This document shows positions 1 through 7,083 of a stretch of DNA of 64,000 nt, piece after piece. Position 1 is the first letter of the stretch. Each line of letters opens with the position of its first letter. The notes under the pieces were generated by a model. It saw only the letters and a program-made list of their open reading frames with translations. It searched no databases and had not been told where the DNA came from. A program made the position numbers and the translations under genes. Origin of the DNA: Sphingobium sp. OAS761 (lineage in GTDB: Bacteria > Pseudomonadota > Alphaproteobacteria > Sphingomonadales > Sphingomonadaceae); NCBI RefSeq assembly GCF_024168485.1, contig NZ_JALJVY010000008.1:1-64000 (forward strand). The letters run 5' to 3'.

Positions 1-97
1 CAACCAGATCAGATCACTCATGGCAGCACTCCTTGAACCGCCATTGAATCAATCAACCTCACCTCACACAAGCAATTTAATGGGTCCTGAGCCTAGA
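1..97 (-). mobile_element. Left-window edge of an IS5-family-like insertion sequence (5' end of transposase gene plus terminal region)
   Basis: On the minus strand an ATG at 21-19 opens a frame that reads MSDLIWL before the window ends. This matches the usual start of IS5-type transposases of alphaproteobacteria, and an AAGGAG ribosome binding site lies about 8 bases upstream of it. About 60 bases further out, GGGTCCTGAGCCTAG at roughly 81-95 could be the terminal inverted repeat, but the other end is outside the window so this is unproven. Only seven residues are visible, so the family call is tentative. Confidence 0.45.
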
Positions 98-216
98 GCA
101 TAGTCAGAGAGCCTCCGGCTGGAGCAATGCCCAGCTTATTCTCGTGGGACGATAGGGTCTTTGTCCGCCTCTGGCTGGCCCGCTCGCGCATCGCGGAACG
201 AGTACACAGCATCCAG

Positions 217-243
217 CAATATGCATGCGAATCGCATATATTG
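217..243. promoter_or_regulatory. Inverted repeat upstream of the SnoaL-like/marR operon, candidate MarR operator
   Basis: CAATATGC and GCATATATTG face each other across nine bases immediately before the ATG at 249; the match is perfect apart from a two-base insertion. AT-rich dyads at operon starts are typical of MarR autoregulation, and a MarR gene is the second gene of this operon. The assignment is inference from position and symmetry. Confidence 0.4.
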
Positions 244-248
244 GCACG

Positions 249-629
249 ATGAGAACAGAGCTCGAATCCGCAATCAACCGATGGCACGAAGCGGTAAGCA
301 GCGGCCATCTCGCGCAAGCAGCAGCCGCAGTGAGCGATCCGATCGTCGTGTTAGGGCCGAAGGGCGCTGGTCCTATCTCGGCCCCCGATTTTGCCGACTG
401 GGTGGACAGGTCAGGGATCAAACTTATTGCGAAGTCATGGCATCCAATCAGCGACCGCCTGATGGTCGTGGAACAAGATGCGACTTGGCCGGAAAGCGAG
501 CAGCCGGCTCGGGTTGCGACGATCTTTCGCGTTACGGGTGACAAGGTATCGGCGGCTCTGAGATTGCCGGATCTTCGCTCTGCGCTGGAACTCGCATTCA
601 TTTGCCGCGAAATGGCCGCCTCCGAATGA
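249..629 (+). CDS. Small SnoaL/NTF2-like domain protein
   Basis: A 126-residue protein with the size and pattern of the NTF2/SnoaL superfamily: an N-terminal helix (RTELESAINRWHEAV), then a polar stretch and alternating beta segments ending in a helix. Members bind or turn over small ligands or act as scaffolds, so no substrate can be named. I chose the ATG at 249 because an earlier in-frame ATG at 225 sits inside an inverted repeat that looks like an operator; neither has a strong ribosome binding site. Its stop overlaps the start of the marR-like gene (ATGA), so the two are probably one operon. Family call moderately sure. Confidence 0.6.
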   Translation: MRTELESAINRWHEAVSSGHLAQAAAAVSDPIVVLGPKGAGPISAPDFADWVDRSGIKLIAKSWHPISDRLMVVEQDATWPESEQPARVATIFRVTGDKVSAALRLPDLRSALELAFICREMAASE

Positions 630-1096
630 GGGTCACGGGCGAAACGCGCCAGCCGATTTCAGCAATCGGCCCGGGACAAACCTTATTTGAGTTTGTCCGT
701 CACTGGTCTCGCCGGCCGAATACGCCGACCGACCGTTTGCTTGAGCAGAACGGTAGGCATGTGCTTGTCGCAGAGGCGGTGGGGACACTCACAAAGCGAG
801 AGCCTGTGACGATCAATGCGTTGGCGCGCGAGATTGGTATCGACCAGAGTGGCGCATCTCGTCTCGTTAAGGAGGCTGCGGAGGCGGGATATTTAGAGAT
901 GAAATCGTCTCCTCACGACGCGCGCCGGCGGGAAGTTTCTCTCAAAAAAGCGGGTCAACGACTTCTTGTTGACGCCCATTGTTGGCAGGAAGAAGTATTC
1001 AGGCAGTTGACGGATGGCTGGGAGGACGATGAGCGCTTGGCATTCCATCGGGCCATGCTTCGCTTGCTGCAACGCTCGCATATGATCGACACCTAA
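626..1096 (+). CDS. MarR-family transcriptional regulator
   Basis: A 156-residue winged-helix regulator. The helix-turn-helix spans about residues 60-90 (ITINALAREIGIDQSGASRL in outline: VTINALAREIG then SGASRLVKEAAEAGYL), followed by a wing containing SSPHDARRREVSLKKAG, which is the MarR DxRxR-type wing. The ATG at 626 overlaps the upstream stop codon by four bases, so it is probably translationally coupled to the SnoaL-like gene. MarR proteins usually bind a dyad in their own promoter; a matching inverted repeat lies at 217-243. The ligand and targets are unknown. Confidence 0.8.
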   Translation: MRVTGETRQPISAIGPGQTLFEFVRHWSRRPNTPTDRLLEQNGRHVLVAEAVGTLTKREPVTINALAREIGIDQSGASRLVKEAAEAGYLEMKSSPHDARRREVSLKKAGQRLLVDAHCWQEEVFRQLTDGWEDDERLAFHRAMLRLLQRSHMIDT

Positions 1097-1366
1097 GGCG
1101 CCGCCCGCTCGAGGGCCTCCTTACCCGCCGTGGTCATGTCGGCGGCTCCTCGGCCAAATATCACTCGCCCCCACCCCAGCGCTCCGTTTGTAGATTGAAC
1201 ACTGAATCAAGCCTGCGACACCTCCTCCGCGGCGACGGTCTGAGCGCGAGCGATGTCTGCCAGAGCCGGGGCGATGAGATTAAGCCTGCATGAGCGCACA
1301 GGCATATCTCGCCTTGGACGGACACGCATGCTATTATGATGCTAATATAAAACGGGGCAAACAAAC

Positions 1367-2017
1367 ATGGACCTGATAATGCCCAGCGCAACGAATCTCG
1401 GCTTATTTGTCAGCGCCACGTTCGTGCTACTTCTCGTACCGGGACCAGCGGTCCTTTACATTTTTGCGCGTTCGGTCGAACAAGGCCGTTCTGCCGGCCT
1501 AGTTTCGATCCTGGGCATCCATACGGCTACACTGGTACATGTCGGCGCCGCCGGCGTCGGACTATCAGCGCTCCTGGCATCGTCTGCGCTCGCATTCAGC
1601 GTCGTGAAGTGCGTCGGCGCCGCTTACTTGATTTGGCTTGGCCTCAAGAAGCTCTTCGGCCAGTCGGCCATTCCCGACGTCGAGCGCGGTTTACCGACGC
1701 GCGGCCGCATGCGTATCTTTCGAGAGGGCTTCATAGTCAACCTTCTCAATCCGAAGACAGCACTCTTCTTTCTGGCTTTCCTGCCACAGTTCGTTGAGGT
1801 TGGTCGTGGCCATGTGGCGACGCAGATCGCTTCTCTCGGGCTTCTCTATACGGCGATTGGCGTCTTGACGGATGGCACCTATGCACTTGCTGCAGGCACC
1901 GCGGGCAACTGGTTGAAGCGTAGCCCCGTCTATCTCAAAGCCGAACGCTGGGTTAGCGGTTTCGTATACATTGGCCTTGGCTTGACAGCTGCTTTTGCGG
2001 GCAATCAAAAGAAGTAA
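1367..2017 (+). CDS. LysE/RhtB-family amino-acid exporter
   Basis: A 216-residue inner-membrane protein with the six hydrophobic segments and the signature of the LysE/RhtB family: LLVPGPAVLYIFARS near the N-terminus, GIHTATLVHVGAAGVGL in the second helix, AYLIWLGLKKLFG in the third, and NLLNPKTALFFLAFLPQF in the middle. Family members export amino acids such as threonine, homoserine or lysine, or related metabolites, driven by the proton gradient. An alternative start is the ATG at 1379. The gene stands alone; upstream (1097-1366) I see only an AT-rich stretch around 1331-1355 that could hold its promoter. Confidence 0.85.
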   Translation: MDLIMPSATNLGLFVSATFVLLLVPGPAVLYIFARSVEQGRSAGLVSILGIHTATLVHVGAAGVGLSALLASSALAFSVVKCVGAAYLIWLGLKKLFGQSAIPDVERGLPTRGRMRIFREGFIVNLLNPKTALFFLAFLPQFVEVGRGHVATQIASLGLLYTAIGVLTDGTYALAAGTAGNWLKRSPVYLKAERWVSGFVYIGLGLTAAFAGNQKK

Positions 2018-2043
2018 ACCGCCTACCTTCGTGTAAGCCGCTT

Positions 2044-2380
2044 TGAATAGCCCCTAGTTTTCTAGACGCCTTCCGCTTTCAAGGTCTGCTGCCGTTCGAA
2101 TTCGACGGGCGACAGCATCCCGTTCCTGACCTGCTTACGCACCAGGTTGTAGAACATCTCGACGTAATCGAACACGTCCTGCCGGGCTTCCTCGCGGGTT
2201 TTGTAGGTCCGGCGCCGGATGCGCTCGCGCTTGAGCGAAGAGAAGAAGCTCGCCTGGCTGATCCCGGCCTTGCGACAGATGTCCGTGACAGGAACACCGT
2301 GGGCGCCCTGCTTCAGAATGAACGTCTTGTGGGCGTCCGAGAACCTCGATGCCTTCATCGTCTTCCGCTCCTTCCAGCCA
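2044..2380 (-). mobile_element. IS3-family insertion sequence remnant with a large internal deletion
   Basis: The remnant contains the start of an OrfA-type transposase joined to the last part of an OrfB-type transposase, while the middle (about 1 kb in intact elements) is missing. TGAATAGCCCCTAG at 2044-2057, just outside the OrfB stop, is a candidate terminal repeat. The other side is abnormally short: only about 25 bases separate the OrfA start from a truncated cation efflux gene, so the left terminus also seems to be lost. Confidence 0.7.
2062..2358 (-). pseudogene. In-frame OrfA::OrfB fusion remnant of an IS3-family transposase
   Basis: This 98-residue frame starts with the OrfA helix-turn-helix region (MKASRFSDAHKTFIL, then VPVTDICRKAGISQASFF) and then passes without a break into the OrfB C-terminus (SSLKRERIRRRTYKTREEA, DVFDYVEMFYN, NGMLSPVEFERQQ). 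The catalytic DDE core between these parts is absent, so it cannot transpose. The junction sits at SFF, a tripeptide present in both parents (OrfA SQASFF-like and OrfB ESFFSSLK-like), which suggests a deletion at short homology that kept the frame by chance. A GGAAGGAG ribosome binding site precedes the ATG, so a small DNA-binding protein could still be made. Confidence 0.75.
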
Positions 2381-2386
2381 GGAAGA

Positions 2387-2572
2387 TTACGCATCGCCGA
2401 GCATGTCCATCGAATCCGCCATCAGCGCGCTCGACTGCGCGACGACGCCCGCCCCAAACTCGGCCATAAACATCGCGATGTTGACGATCATGACGATCAC
2501 CAGCACACGCCGTTGCTCGCCCTGCGCCAGCAGGTTCAGAGTCTCACTCTTTCTGGAGCAGCAGTCGTCCAC
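2387..2572 (-). pseudogene. Truncated CDF-family cation efflux protein (N-terminal 61 residues)
   Basis: The GTG at 2572, preceded by AAGGGA, opens a frame that reads as the N-terminus of a cation diffusion facilitator: a Cys-containing start (MDDCCSRKSE), the first membrane helix (RVLVIVMIVNIAMFMAEF) and the second-helix metal-site region SSALMADSMDMLGDA with the D-x3-D motif (D53 and D57). Intact family members are about 200-300 residues; here the frame stops just after GDA, at the IS3 remnant. The promoter with its MerR operator is intact, so the gene was probably a MerR-controlled Cd/Zn/Pb-type exporter before the insertion and deletion. Confidence 0.8.
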
Positions 2573-2609
2573 GCGCTTTCCCTTGTCCTCGACTCAGGAT
2601 TTGGATCGC

Positions 2610-2640
2610 CTTATGCACCCTGTAACAACTACAGGGTCAA
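2610..2640 (-). promoter_or_regulatory. MerR-type promoter and operator for the truncated efflux gene
   Basis: ACCCTGTA and TACAGGGT form a perfect 8-base inverted repeat with a 5-base centre (2617-2637). On the minus strand TTGACC (2640-2635) acts as -35 and CATAAG (2615-2610) as -10, separated by 19 bases. The over-long spacer with a central dyad is the hallmark of promoters activated by untwisting through MerR-family proteins. The divergent metal-sensing MerR gene starts at 2644, so the same dyad also overlaps its ribosome binding region. Confidence 0.8.
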
Positions 2641-2643
2641 GCG

Positions 2644-3045
2644 ATGAAGATCGGTGAGATGGCGTCTGCGACCGCGACCAATATCGAGACGGTCCGCCAT
2701 TACGAGAAGATCGGGCTGTTGCCCCTGCCGGCGCGCGACGCGGCCAACTACCGCAGTTATGGACAAGAACATCTGGCGCGTCTCTCCTTCATCCGGCGCG
2801 CGCGCGACCTTGGCTTCACGCTCGATCAGGTCCGGGAATTGCTCGGCCTTGCCGACCACCGGGATCAATCCTGCGCGGCCGTCGACGCGATCGCGACCGT
2901 CCACCTGACCGAGATCGATCGCAAGATTGCCGATCTTCAGTCCCTGCGGGGCGAACTCAGCCGTTTCCTCGGCGACTGCCGGCGGGGAACAGTCGCCGAT
3001 TGCCTGATCATCGAGACGCTGGCGCCGGCGGGGCTACCGCGATGA
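2644..3045 (+). CDS. MerR-family metal-responsive regulator (CadR/PbrR type)
   Basis: A 133-residue MerR regulator with the N-terminal winged helix ([44 protein letters not shown]), a dimerisation helix and a metal-binding tail. The three cysteines Cys77, Cys112 and Cys120 occupy the places of the Cys77/Cys112/Cys119 triad that CadR and PbrR use to bind Cd(II) or Pb(II), so a soft divalent metal is the likely signal. It is divergent from the truncated CDF gene across a perfect MerR operator, and its stop overlaps the start of a YnfA-like gene (ATGA). Which metal it senses cannot be told from sequence. Confidence 0.88.
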   Translation: MKIGEMASATATNIETVRHYEKIGLLPLPARDAANYRSYGQEHLARLSFIRRARDLGFTLDQVRELLGLADHRDQSCAAVDAIATVHLTEIDRKIADLQSLRGELSRFLGDCRRGTVADCLIIETLAPAGLPR

Positions 3046-3374
3046 CGACCGCTTTTGTCTATGTTCTGGCGGCGCTTGGCGAGATCGCCGGCTGTTTCAG
3101 CTTCTGGGCGTGGCTGCGGCTGGGCAAGTCGCCCTGGTGGCTCGCGCCGGGCATGGTGTCGCTTGCCGTCTTCGCGTGGCTGCTCACCCGTGTCGACAGC
3201 GCAGCGGCCGGGCGTGCCTATGCGGCATACGGTGCGGTTTATATCTGTGCGTCCCTGGGCTGGCTCTGGGCGGTGGAAGGTACGCGGCCCGATCGATGGG
3301 ACTTGCTCGGCGCCGCAGTGTGCCTGGCGGGCGCTGGCATCATATTGCTCGGACCGCGCAACCTCGCTGCCTGA
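3042..3374 (+). CDS. YnfA/UPF0060-family small membrane protein
   Basis: A 110-residue protein with four hydrophobic helices and the family pattern ([17 protein letters not shown] with its Glu, [60 protein letters not shown]). YnfA proteins resemble small multidrug resistance transporters and some are reported as efflux pumps; many are found near metal-resistance genes. The ATG at 3042 overlaps the merR stop, so it is co-transcribed with and probably coupled to the metal sensor. Role in metal stress is inference from that link. Confidence 0.85.
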   Translation: MTTAFVYVLAALGEIAGCFSFWAWLRLGKSPWWLAPGMVSLAVFAWLLTRVDSAAAGRAYAAYGAVYICASLGWLWAVEGTRPDRWDLLGAAVCLAGAGIILLGPRNLAA

Positions 3375-3382
3375 CGCCGCAT

Positions 3383-4372
3383 TCAGTGCGAATGAACATG
3401 CTGGCCATGGCTGTCATGGACGGGCGAGGAACGGTCGGCGAACCTCCATGATCGGGCGCACCCGCAGCCATGGTCGTTCGGCGTTGCTTCAATCTGAATG
3501 GTCGCATGTGCGATGCCGAAACGATGCTCAAGCGCATGGGCGACCGAAGTGGAGAAGATATCGTCGATCATGGCGGCGGGACGAACCAGATGGGCGGTAA
3601 GGGCGATCTCGGTCGTGCTCATCGACCAGATATGCAGGTGGTGTATCTGTGTGACGCCGGGCAACTTGGACAGGTAGGCGGCGACTTCGGCCTGATCGAT
3701 CCTCTGTGGCACGGCATCGAGCGAGAGGCGCAGGGATTCGCGGAACAGCCCCCACGTCCCTGCGATGATGACGGCGACAATGGCGAGGCTGGCGATGGGA
3801 TCGATCCAGCGCCACCGGGTGCCGAGCGTTGCCAGCGCCGCTAGGACCACGCCGGCCGAGATCGCTGCGTCGGCGAGCATGTGCACGAAAACCTCGCGGA
3901 TATTGATGTCGCCATTGTCTCCGCGGGCAAACAGCCAGGCGGTGACGCCATTGACGACGATGCCGGCCGAGGCGACGATCAGCACGGTAGCGGCGGCCAC
4001 CGGCTGCGGTGTGGCGAGCCGCTCGATTGCTTCCCAGGCGATCATGCCTGCGGACACGAGCACGAATATGGCGTTGATCATTGAGGCCATGATCGAACTG
4101 CGCCGAAACCGGTAGGTGAAGGTGGCGGTCGCCGAGTGGCTGGAAAGCCACACGGCGGACCATGCGATAACGAGTCCGAGCACGTCGGCGAGATTGTGCC
4201 CTGCATCGGCGAGCAGGGCGAGCGAGCCCGAGAGGAAGCCGTACACCACCTCGGCGATGACGAAGCCCGAATTGAGTAGAACGCCGACCGCGAATGCCCG
4301 ATCGAAGTTGCGGGGAGCATGATGGTGCCCGTGGTGATGGCCGTGGCCGGCGTGGCTATGGTCGTGGGCTAT
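3383..4372 (-). CDS. Cation diffusion facilitator (CDF) metal exporter with His-rich ends; start codon apparently ATA
   Basis: A CDF-type divalent cation/proton antiporter of the inner membrane: SLALLADAGHNLADVLGL carries the HxxxD-type metal site of helix 2, VHMLADAAISAGV that of helix 5, and a cytoplasmic C-terminal domain follows. Both ends are His-rich (DHSHAGHGHHHGHHHAPR before helix 1, HDSHGQHVHSH at the end). The open frame runs through the His-rich N-terminus without any ATG, GTG or TTG at the expected place. Where relatives start with Met-Ala-His-Asp, this sequence has ATA at 4372-4370, seven bases after GGAG (4383-4380). The first usable in-frame codon, a GTG at 4249, would remove the His-rich segment and helix 1. 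Total length from the ATA would be 329 residues. It converges on the merR-ynfA operon. Confidence 0.8.
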   Translation of the reverse strand: MAHDHSHAGHGHHHGHHHAPRNFDRAFAVGVLLNSGFVIAEVVYGFLSGSLALLADAGHNLADVLGLVIAWSAVWLSSHSATATFTYRFRRSSIMASMINAIFVLVSAGMIAWEAIERLATPQPVAAATVLIVASAGIVVNGVTAWLFARGDNGDINIREVFVHMLADAAISAGVVLAALATLGTRWRWIDPIASLAIVAVIIAGTWGLFRESLRLSLDAVPQRIDQAEVAAYLSKLPGVTQIHHLHIWSMSTTEIALTAHLVRPAAMIDDIFSTSVAHALEHRFGIAHATIQIEATPNDHGCGCARSWRFADRSSPVHDSHGQHVHSH

Positions 4373-4493
4373 CGGCGAACTCCATCATGTGGCAGAATTG
4401 ATCGGATCGACGACTCCTGGCCGGACTGCGCAGGCGCAAGGTCGCTCATACGCCGCGACCGGGCGCCTTGCGAGCGTTCCAAGGGAAGGCGCA

Positions 4494-4513
4494 GCGATAC
4501 GAAAGTATATCGG
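4494..4513. promoter_or_regulatory. ATAC-N4-GTAT dyad upstream of the sensor kinase gene
   Basis: The core is ATAC-GAAA-GTAT at 4497-4508, flanked by GCG on the left and ATCGG on the right. A near copy (ATAC-TTTA-GTAT at 7066-7077, also preceded by GCG and followed by TCGG) lies upstream of the ABC transporter operon. NarL/FixJ-type output domains bind short inverted repeats as dimers, so this is a candidate binding site for the FixJ-like regulator encoded downstream. It sits about 107 bases before the chosen kinase start. Confidence 0.5.
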
Positions 4514-4614
4514 CCCCGTTTGGAGATGACGCCACGCCGGACTGCGTGATAGCCAGATTTCCGGACAATCGAAGTTCACTGCGCAGGACGGCGGGAGAGG
4601 TATTTCTTGCACCC

Positions 4615-5676
4615 ATGGCTCAAAAAGTGATTGTCGTCGCGACCGGCAGCCGGATCGGAAGGACATCGATTGTCGCGGTGCTTACGGCTGCTGTCTTTGC
4701 GCTCGACACGGTCACCGATCTCGAGATCGCGACGGCCGTCTTCTACATCGTCGTCATCCTCATCGCGATCGGGCTGTTCAGCCGGCGCGGGGTGGTCCGC
4801 CTGGCGATCGCCTGCATAGCGCTGACCTTGTGCAGCGCGGCGCTCACAAAGTCGGGCTCCTACGAGGCCGGCCTCATCAATTCGGGCATCAGCATTGCGG
4901 CGATCGCGATCACCACCTGGCTCGCGCTCAGGATGATCGCAGCCGAAGCTGCCGCGTATGAAGCCCGCGCCCAACTCATCCGCATCGCGCGCGTCAACAG
5001 CCTGGGCGAACTGGCCGCCTCGATCGCGCATGAGGTCAACCAGCCGCTCTCGGCGATCACGACGAGCGGCGACGCCTGCCTGCGCTGGCTGGCGGCCGAT
5101 CCTCCCAATCTCGAGCGGGCGCGGCTGGCGGCGGGCCGGATCGTCGATGACGCCAGCCGGGCCGGCAAAGTGGTCGCGCGCGTCAGGGAACATATGCGCG
5201 GCGAGGCCGCCGAGAGGCGGGAAATGTCGCTGAACGACGTGGTCGCCGAATCCGTCGCGCTCGCACAGAGCGAGATCGATCGCGGCGGGGTCACGGTCCG
5301 TCTCGACCTGACCGAACTGCTGCCTCCGATCCAAGGGGATCCCATCCAGCTCCAGCAGGTTCTCGGCAATCTGATCCTCAACGCGATCGAGGCGATGGCG
5401 GATCAGCCCGCGCCCAGCCGTTCGCTCGACCTGCGCACATGGGCGGACAATGGCATCGTTCGGCTGTGCCTGGGGGACGCCGGGATCGGCGTGAGCGAGG
5501 ACAATCTTCCCTTCCTGTTCGATGCCTTCTGGACGACCAAGAAGGGGGGCACCGGCATGGGTCTTGCCATCTGCCGGACCATCGTCGAGGCGCATGGCGG
5601 CACGATCAGAGCGAAGCTTGGCAGCCCGGTCGGCCTGGAGATCCATCTCGGCCTGCCGGCAGCGGCGCGATCGTGA
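4615..5676 (+). CDS. Membrane-bound sensor histidine kinase (HisKA/HATPase, FixL-like kinase core)
   Basis: A 353-residue kinase. An N-terminal membrane domain of several hydrophobic helices (about residues 14-115) is followed by the dimerisation box IAHEVNQPLSAI with the phosphorylated His139, an N-box (NLILNAIEAM, about residue 255) and a glycine-rich ATP lid (GGTGMGLAICR, about residue 312). No PAS or other sensor domain is visible, so the membrane part probably senses the signal. I chose the ATG at 4615 (GGGAGAGG lies upstream, somewhat distant) because a longer frame to 4468 would run through the putative operator at 4497-4508. Its stop overlaps the GTG start of the regulator gene (GTGA), so the two form an operon. 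Confidence 0.85.
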   Translation: MAQKVIVVATGSRIGRTSIVAVLTAAVFALDTVTDLEIATAVFYIVVILIAIGLFSRRGVVRLAIACIALTLCSAALTKSGSYEAGLINSGISIAAIAITTWLALRMIAAEAAAYEARAQLIRIARVNSLGELAASIAHEVNQPLSAITTSGDACLRWLAADPPNLERARLAAGRIVDDASRAGKVVARVREHMRGEAAERREMSLNDVVAESVALAQSEIDRGGVTVRLDLTELLPPIQGDPIQLQQVLGNLILNAIEAMADQPAPSRSLDLRTWADNGIVRLCLGDAGIGVSEDNLPFLFDAFWTTKKGGTGMGLAICRTIVEAHGGTIRAKLGSPVGLEIHLGLPAAARS

Positions 5677-6344
5677 CCGAGGAGATCGATCCCGGCGAGT
5701 TGCCGCCCGTGGTCCGAATCGTCGACGACGACGCCTCGGTGCGCGCGGCGATCGAAGATCTCCTGGCTTCCGTTGGCTTGGAGTCACGATCCTTCGCCTC
5801 GACGCGCGCCTTTCTCGACGGGGACGCGCCTGAAGCGCCGGGATGCCTGGTTCTCGACGTTCGCATGCCCGGGCAGAGCGGGCTCGATTTCCAGCGGCAG
5901 ATGGCCTCGCTCAGGATCGGGCTGCCGGTGATCTTCATCACCGGGCATGGCGATGTCCCCATGTCGGTCCGGGCGATGAAGGAAGGGGCGATCGAGTTTC
6001 TCATGAAGCCCTTCGACGACCAGGCACTGCTCGACGCCATCCAGAGCGGGATCGGGCGCGACAGGGTGCGACGCGCGTTCGAGGCCGAGATCACGACGCT
6101 CCGGGCGCGATACGATGAGCTGACACCCGGCGAGCGCGCGGTCATGGACTCTGTCGTCAAGGGACTGCTCAACAAGCAGATTGCCGGATTGCTCGACGTC
6201 AGCGAGATCACCGTCAAGGTGCGGCGCCGGCAGGTGATGCTCAAGATGGGCGCGACATCGCTGCCGCAGTTGGTGCGCATCTACGACATGGTCGCGTCAT
6301 CAGCGACGGACGGACAGAACCCGTCCGGTGCGGAGGGGCGATGA
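5673..6344 (+). CDS. FixJ/NarL-type response regulator
   Basis: A 223-residue regulator starting with GTG that overlaps the kinase stop. The receiver domain has the acidic pair (VDDDASV), the phosphorylated aspartate in LVLDVRMPG (D62), Thr and Lys of the switch (FITGHGD, LMKPF). The C-terminal domain is a LuxR/FixJ helix-turn-helix (LTPGERAVMDSVVKGLLNK, then IAGLLDVSEITVKVRR). It receives phosphate from the kinase encoded just upstream and acts on DNA. Candidate sites are the ATAC-N4-GTAT dyads at 4497 and 7066. The next gene (PilZ) starts in an ATGA overlap with its stop. Confidence 0.88.
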   Translation: MTEEIDPGELPPVVRIVDDDASVRAAIEDLLASVGLESRSFASTRAFLDGDAPEAPGCLVLDVRMPGQSGLDFQRQMASLRIGLPVIFITGHGDVPMSVRAMKEGAIEFLMKPFDDQALLDAIQSGIGRDRVRRAFEAEITTLRARYDELTPGERAVMDSVVKGLLNKQIAGLLDVSEITVKVRRRQVMLKMGATSLPQLVRIYDMVASSATDGQNPSGAEGR

Positions 6345-6732
6345 CGGACGATCCGGCCTCGATGGAAGCGCCTGCGCCCGAACATCGCGCGGGGCGCGGC
6401 GCGGCAGCGTCCTGCTGCAGGCGCGGGCCCGGCGTCCCGGAGATAGCGAGGCGATGACCCTGCGCATTCGCAACCTTTCGGCACAGGGCCTCGGCGGCGA
6501 CCGGGTGCAAGGCATGACCGAGGGCGAAACCCTGATCCTGACGCTGCGCGGGATCGGCGAGACGAGAGGGCGCGTGGCCTGGGTCGCGGGTTCGCATTCC
6601 GGATTCGCCTTCGACCATGCGATCGATCCGACTCTGATCCGGACGCCACCTGCGAACTCGGCGGCGGCGGACCGTTTCGTCCCATCCGTGACGGACAGCT
6701 ACAGGAGGCTGGGCTTGAAGCCGCGGCAGTAG
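6341..6732 (+). pseudogene. PilZ-domain protein gene with an apparent -1 frameshift near its start
   Basis: An ATG at 6341 overlaps the regulator stop and starts MTDDPASMEAPAPEHRAG, which ends at a stop at 6455. The PilZ body (GSVLLQARARRPGDSEAMTL, RIRNLSAQGLGG, GETLILTLRGIGETRGRVAWV, SGFAFDHAID) lies in the frame one base back and has no good start of its own. Joining the two in the G+C-rich run at about 6386-6405 restores the usual EHR..RR PilZ beginning. Either one base has been lost, making this a pseudogene, or it is a sequencing slip in a GC run. An intact version would be about 130 residues, PilZ-like, possibly binding cyclic di-GMP. Confidence 0.65.
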
Positions 6733-6746
6733 CTATCGGCCTGCGG

Positions 6747-7043
6747 TCAACCGGCGCAGCCGCTGGGAGACGGATAGCCGTCGACGACGAAATCGAGGAT
6801 CGCGTGCAGTACGTAATCCACGCCGTGACTAAGGAGCACCGGCGCAGCTTCAAGCTGGTCGCGCAGAACCGAATGGTCGCGAACCGAGCCGTGCCGTGCC
6901 TGACGCTGATGATGTGGTTGGCGCCGACGAAGACCGCCGTCTCTCCATAGCTGATGGCGTCGGCGTCGAGATGCGCGGTGCGCGCGACGACGAAGAGCTG
7001 GTCGCCATAGACGTCGACCTTGGGCAACTGGTGGCCGTGCCCT
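6747..7043 (-). pseudogene. corA: Internal fragment of a CorA-family magnesium/cobalt transporter, frameshifted
   Basis: On the minus strand the frame reads LPKVDVYGDQLFVVARTA, YGETAVFVGANHIISVRHG, then continues after a shift as SVRDHSVLRDQLEAAPVLL, SHGVDYVLHAILDFVVDGY. This is the soluble N-terminal region of CorA proteins. The shift coincides with a tandem CACGG CACGG; removing one 5-base copy restores the CorA frame, so a 5-base duplication is the simplest cause. Both ends of the gene are missing: intact CorA is about 320 residues and the membrane helices with the GMN motif are absent here. It lies between the PilZ remnant and the ABC operon. Confidence 0.75.
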
Positions 7044-7062
7044 CGGAACATCAAGGGCGCGG

Positions 7063-7083
7063 GCGATACTTTAGTATAGTCGG
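7063..7083. promoter_or_regulatory. Second ATAC-N4-GTAT dyad, upstream of the ABC transporter operon
   Basis: ATAC-TTTA-GTAT at 7066-7077 has the same spacing and flanks (GCG before, TCGG after) as the copy at 4497-4508 upstream of the kinase gene. A TTGACA at about 7095 could be a -35 element, but no convincing -10 follows at the usual distance. The 200-base leader to the ABC start at 7279 contains no gene that I can support. Confidence 0.5.

Noticed and set aside
1161-1391. Minus-strand open frame before the LysE-type gene
   Set aside because: It overlaps the probable promoter and the start of the LysE-type gene; a shorter frame inside it (ending near 1213) also shows no family pattern.
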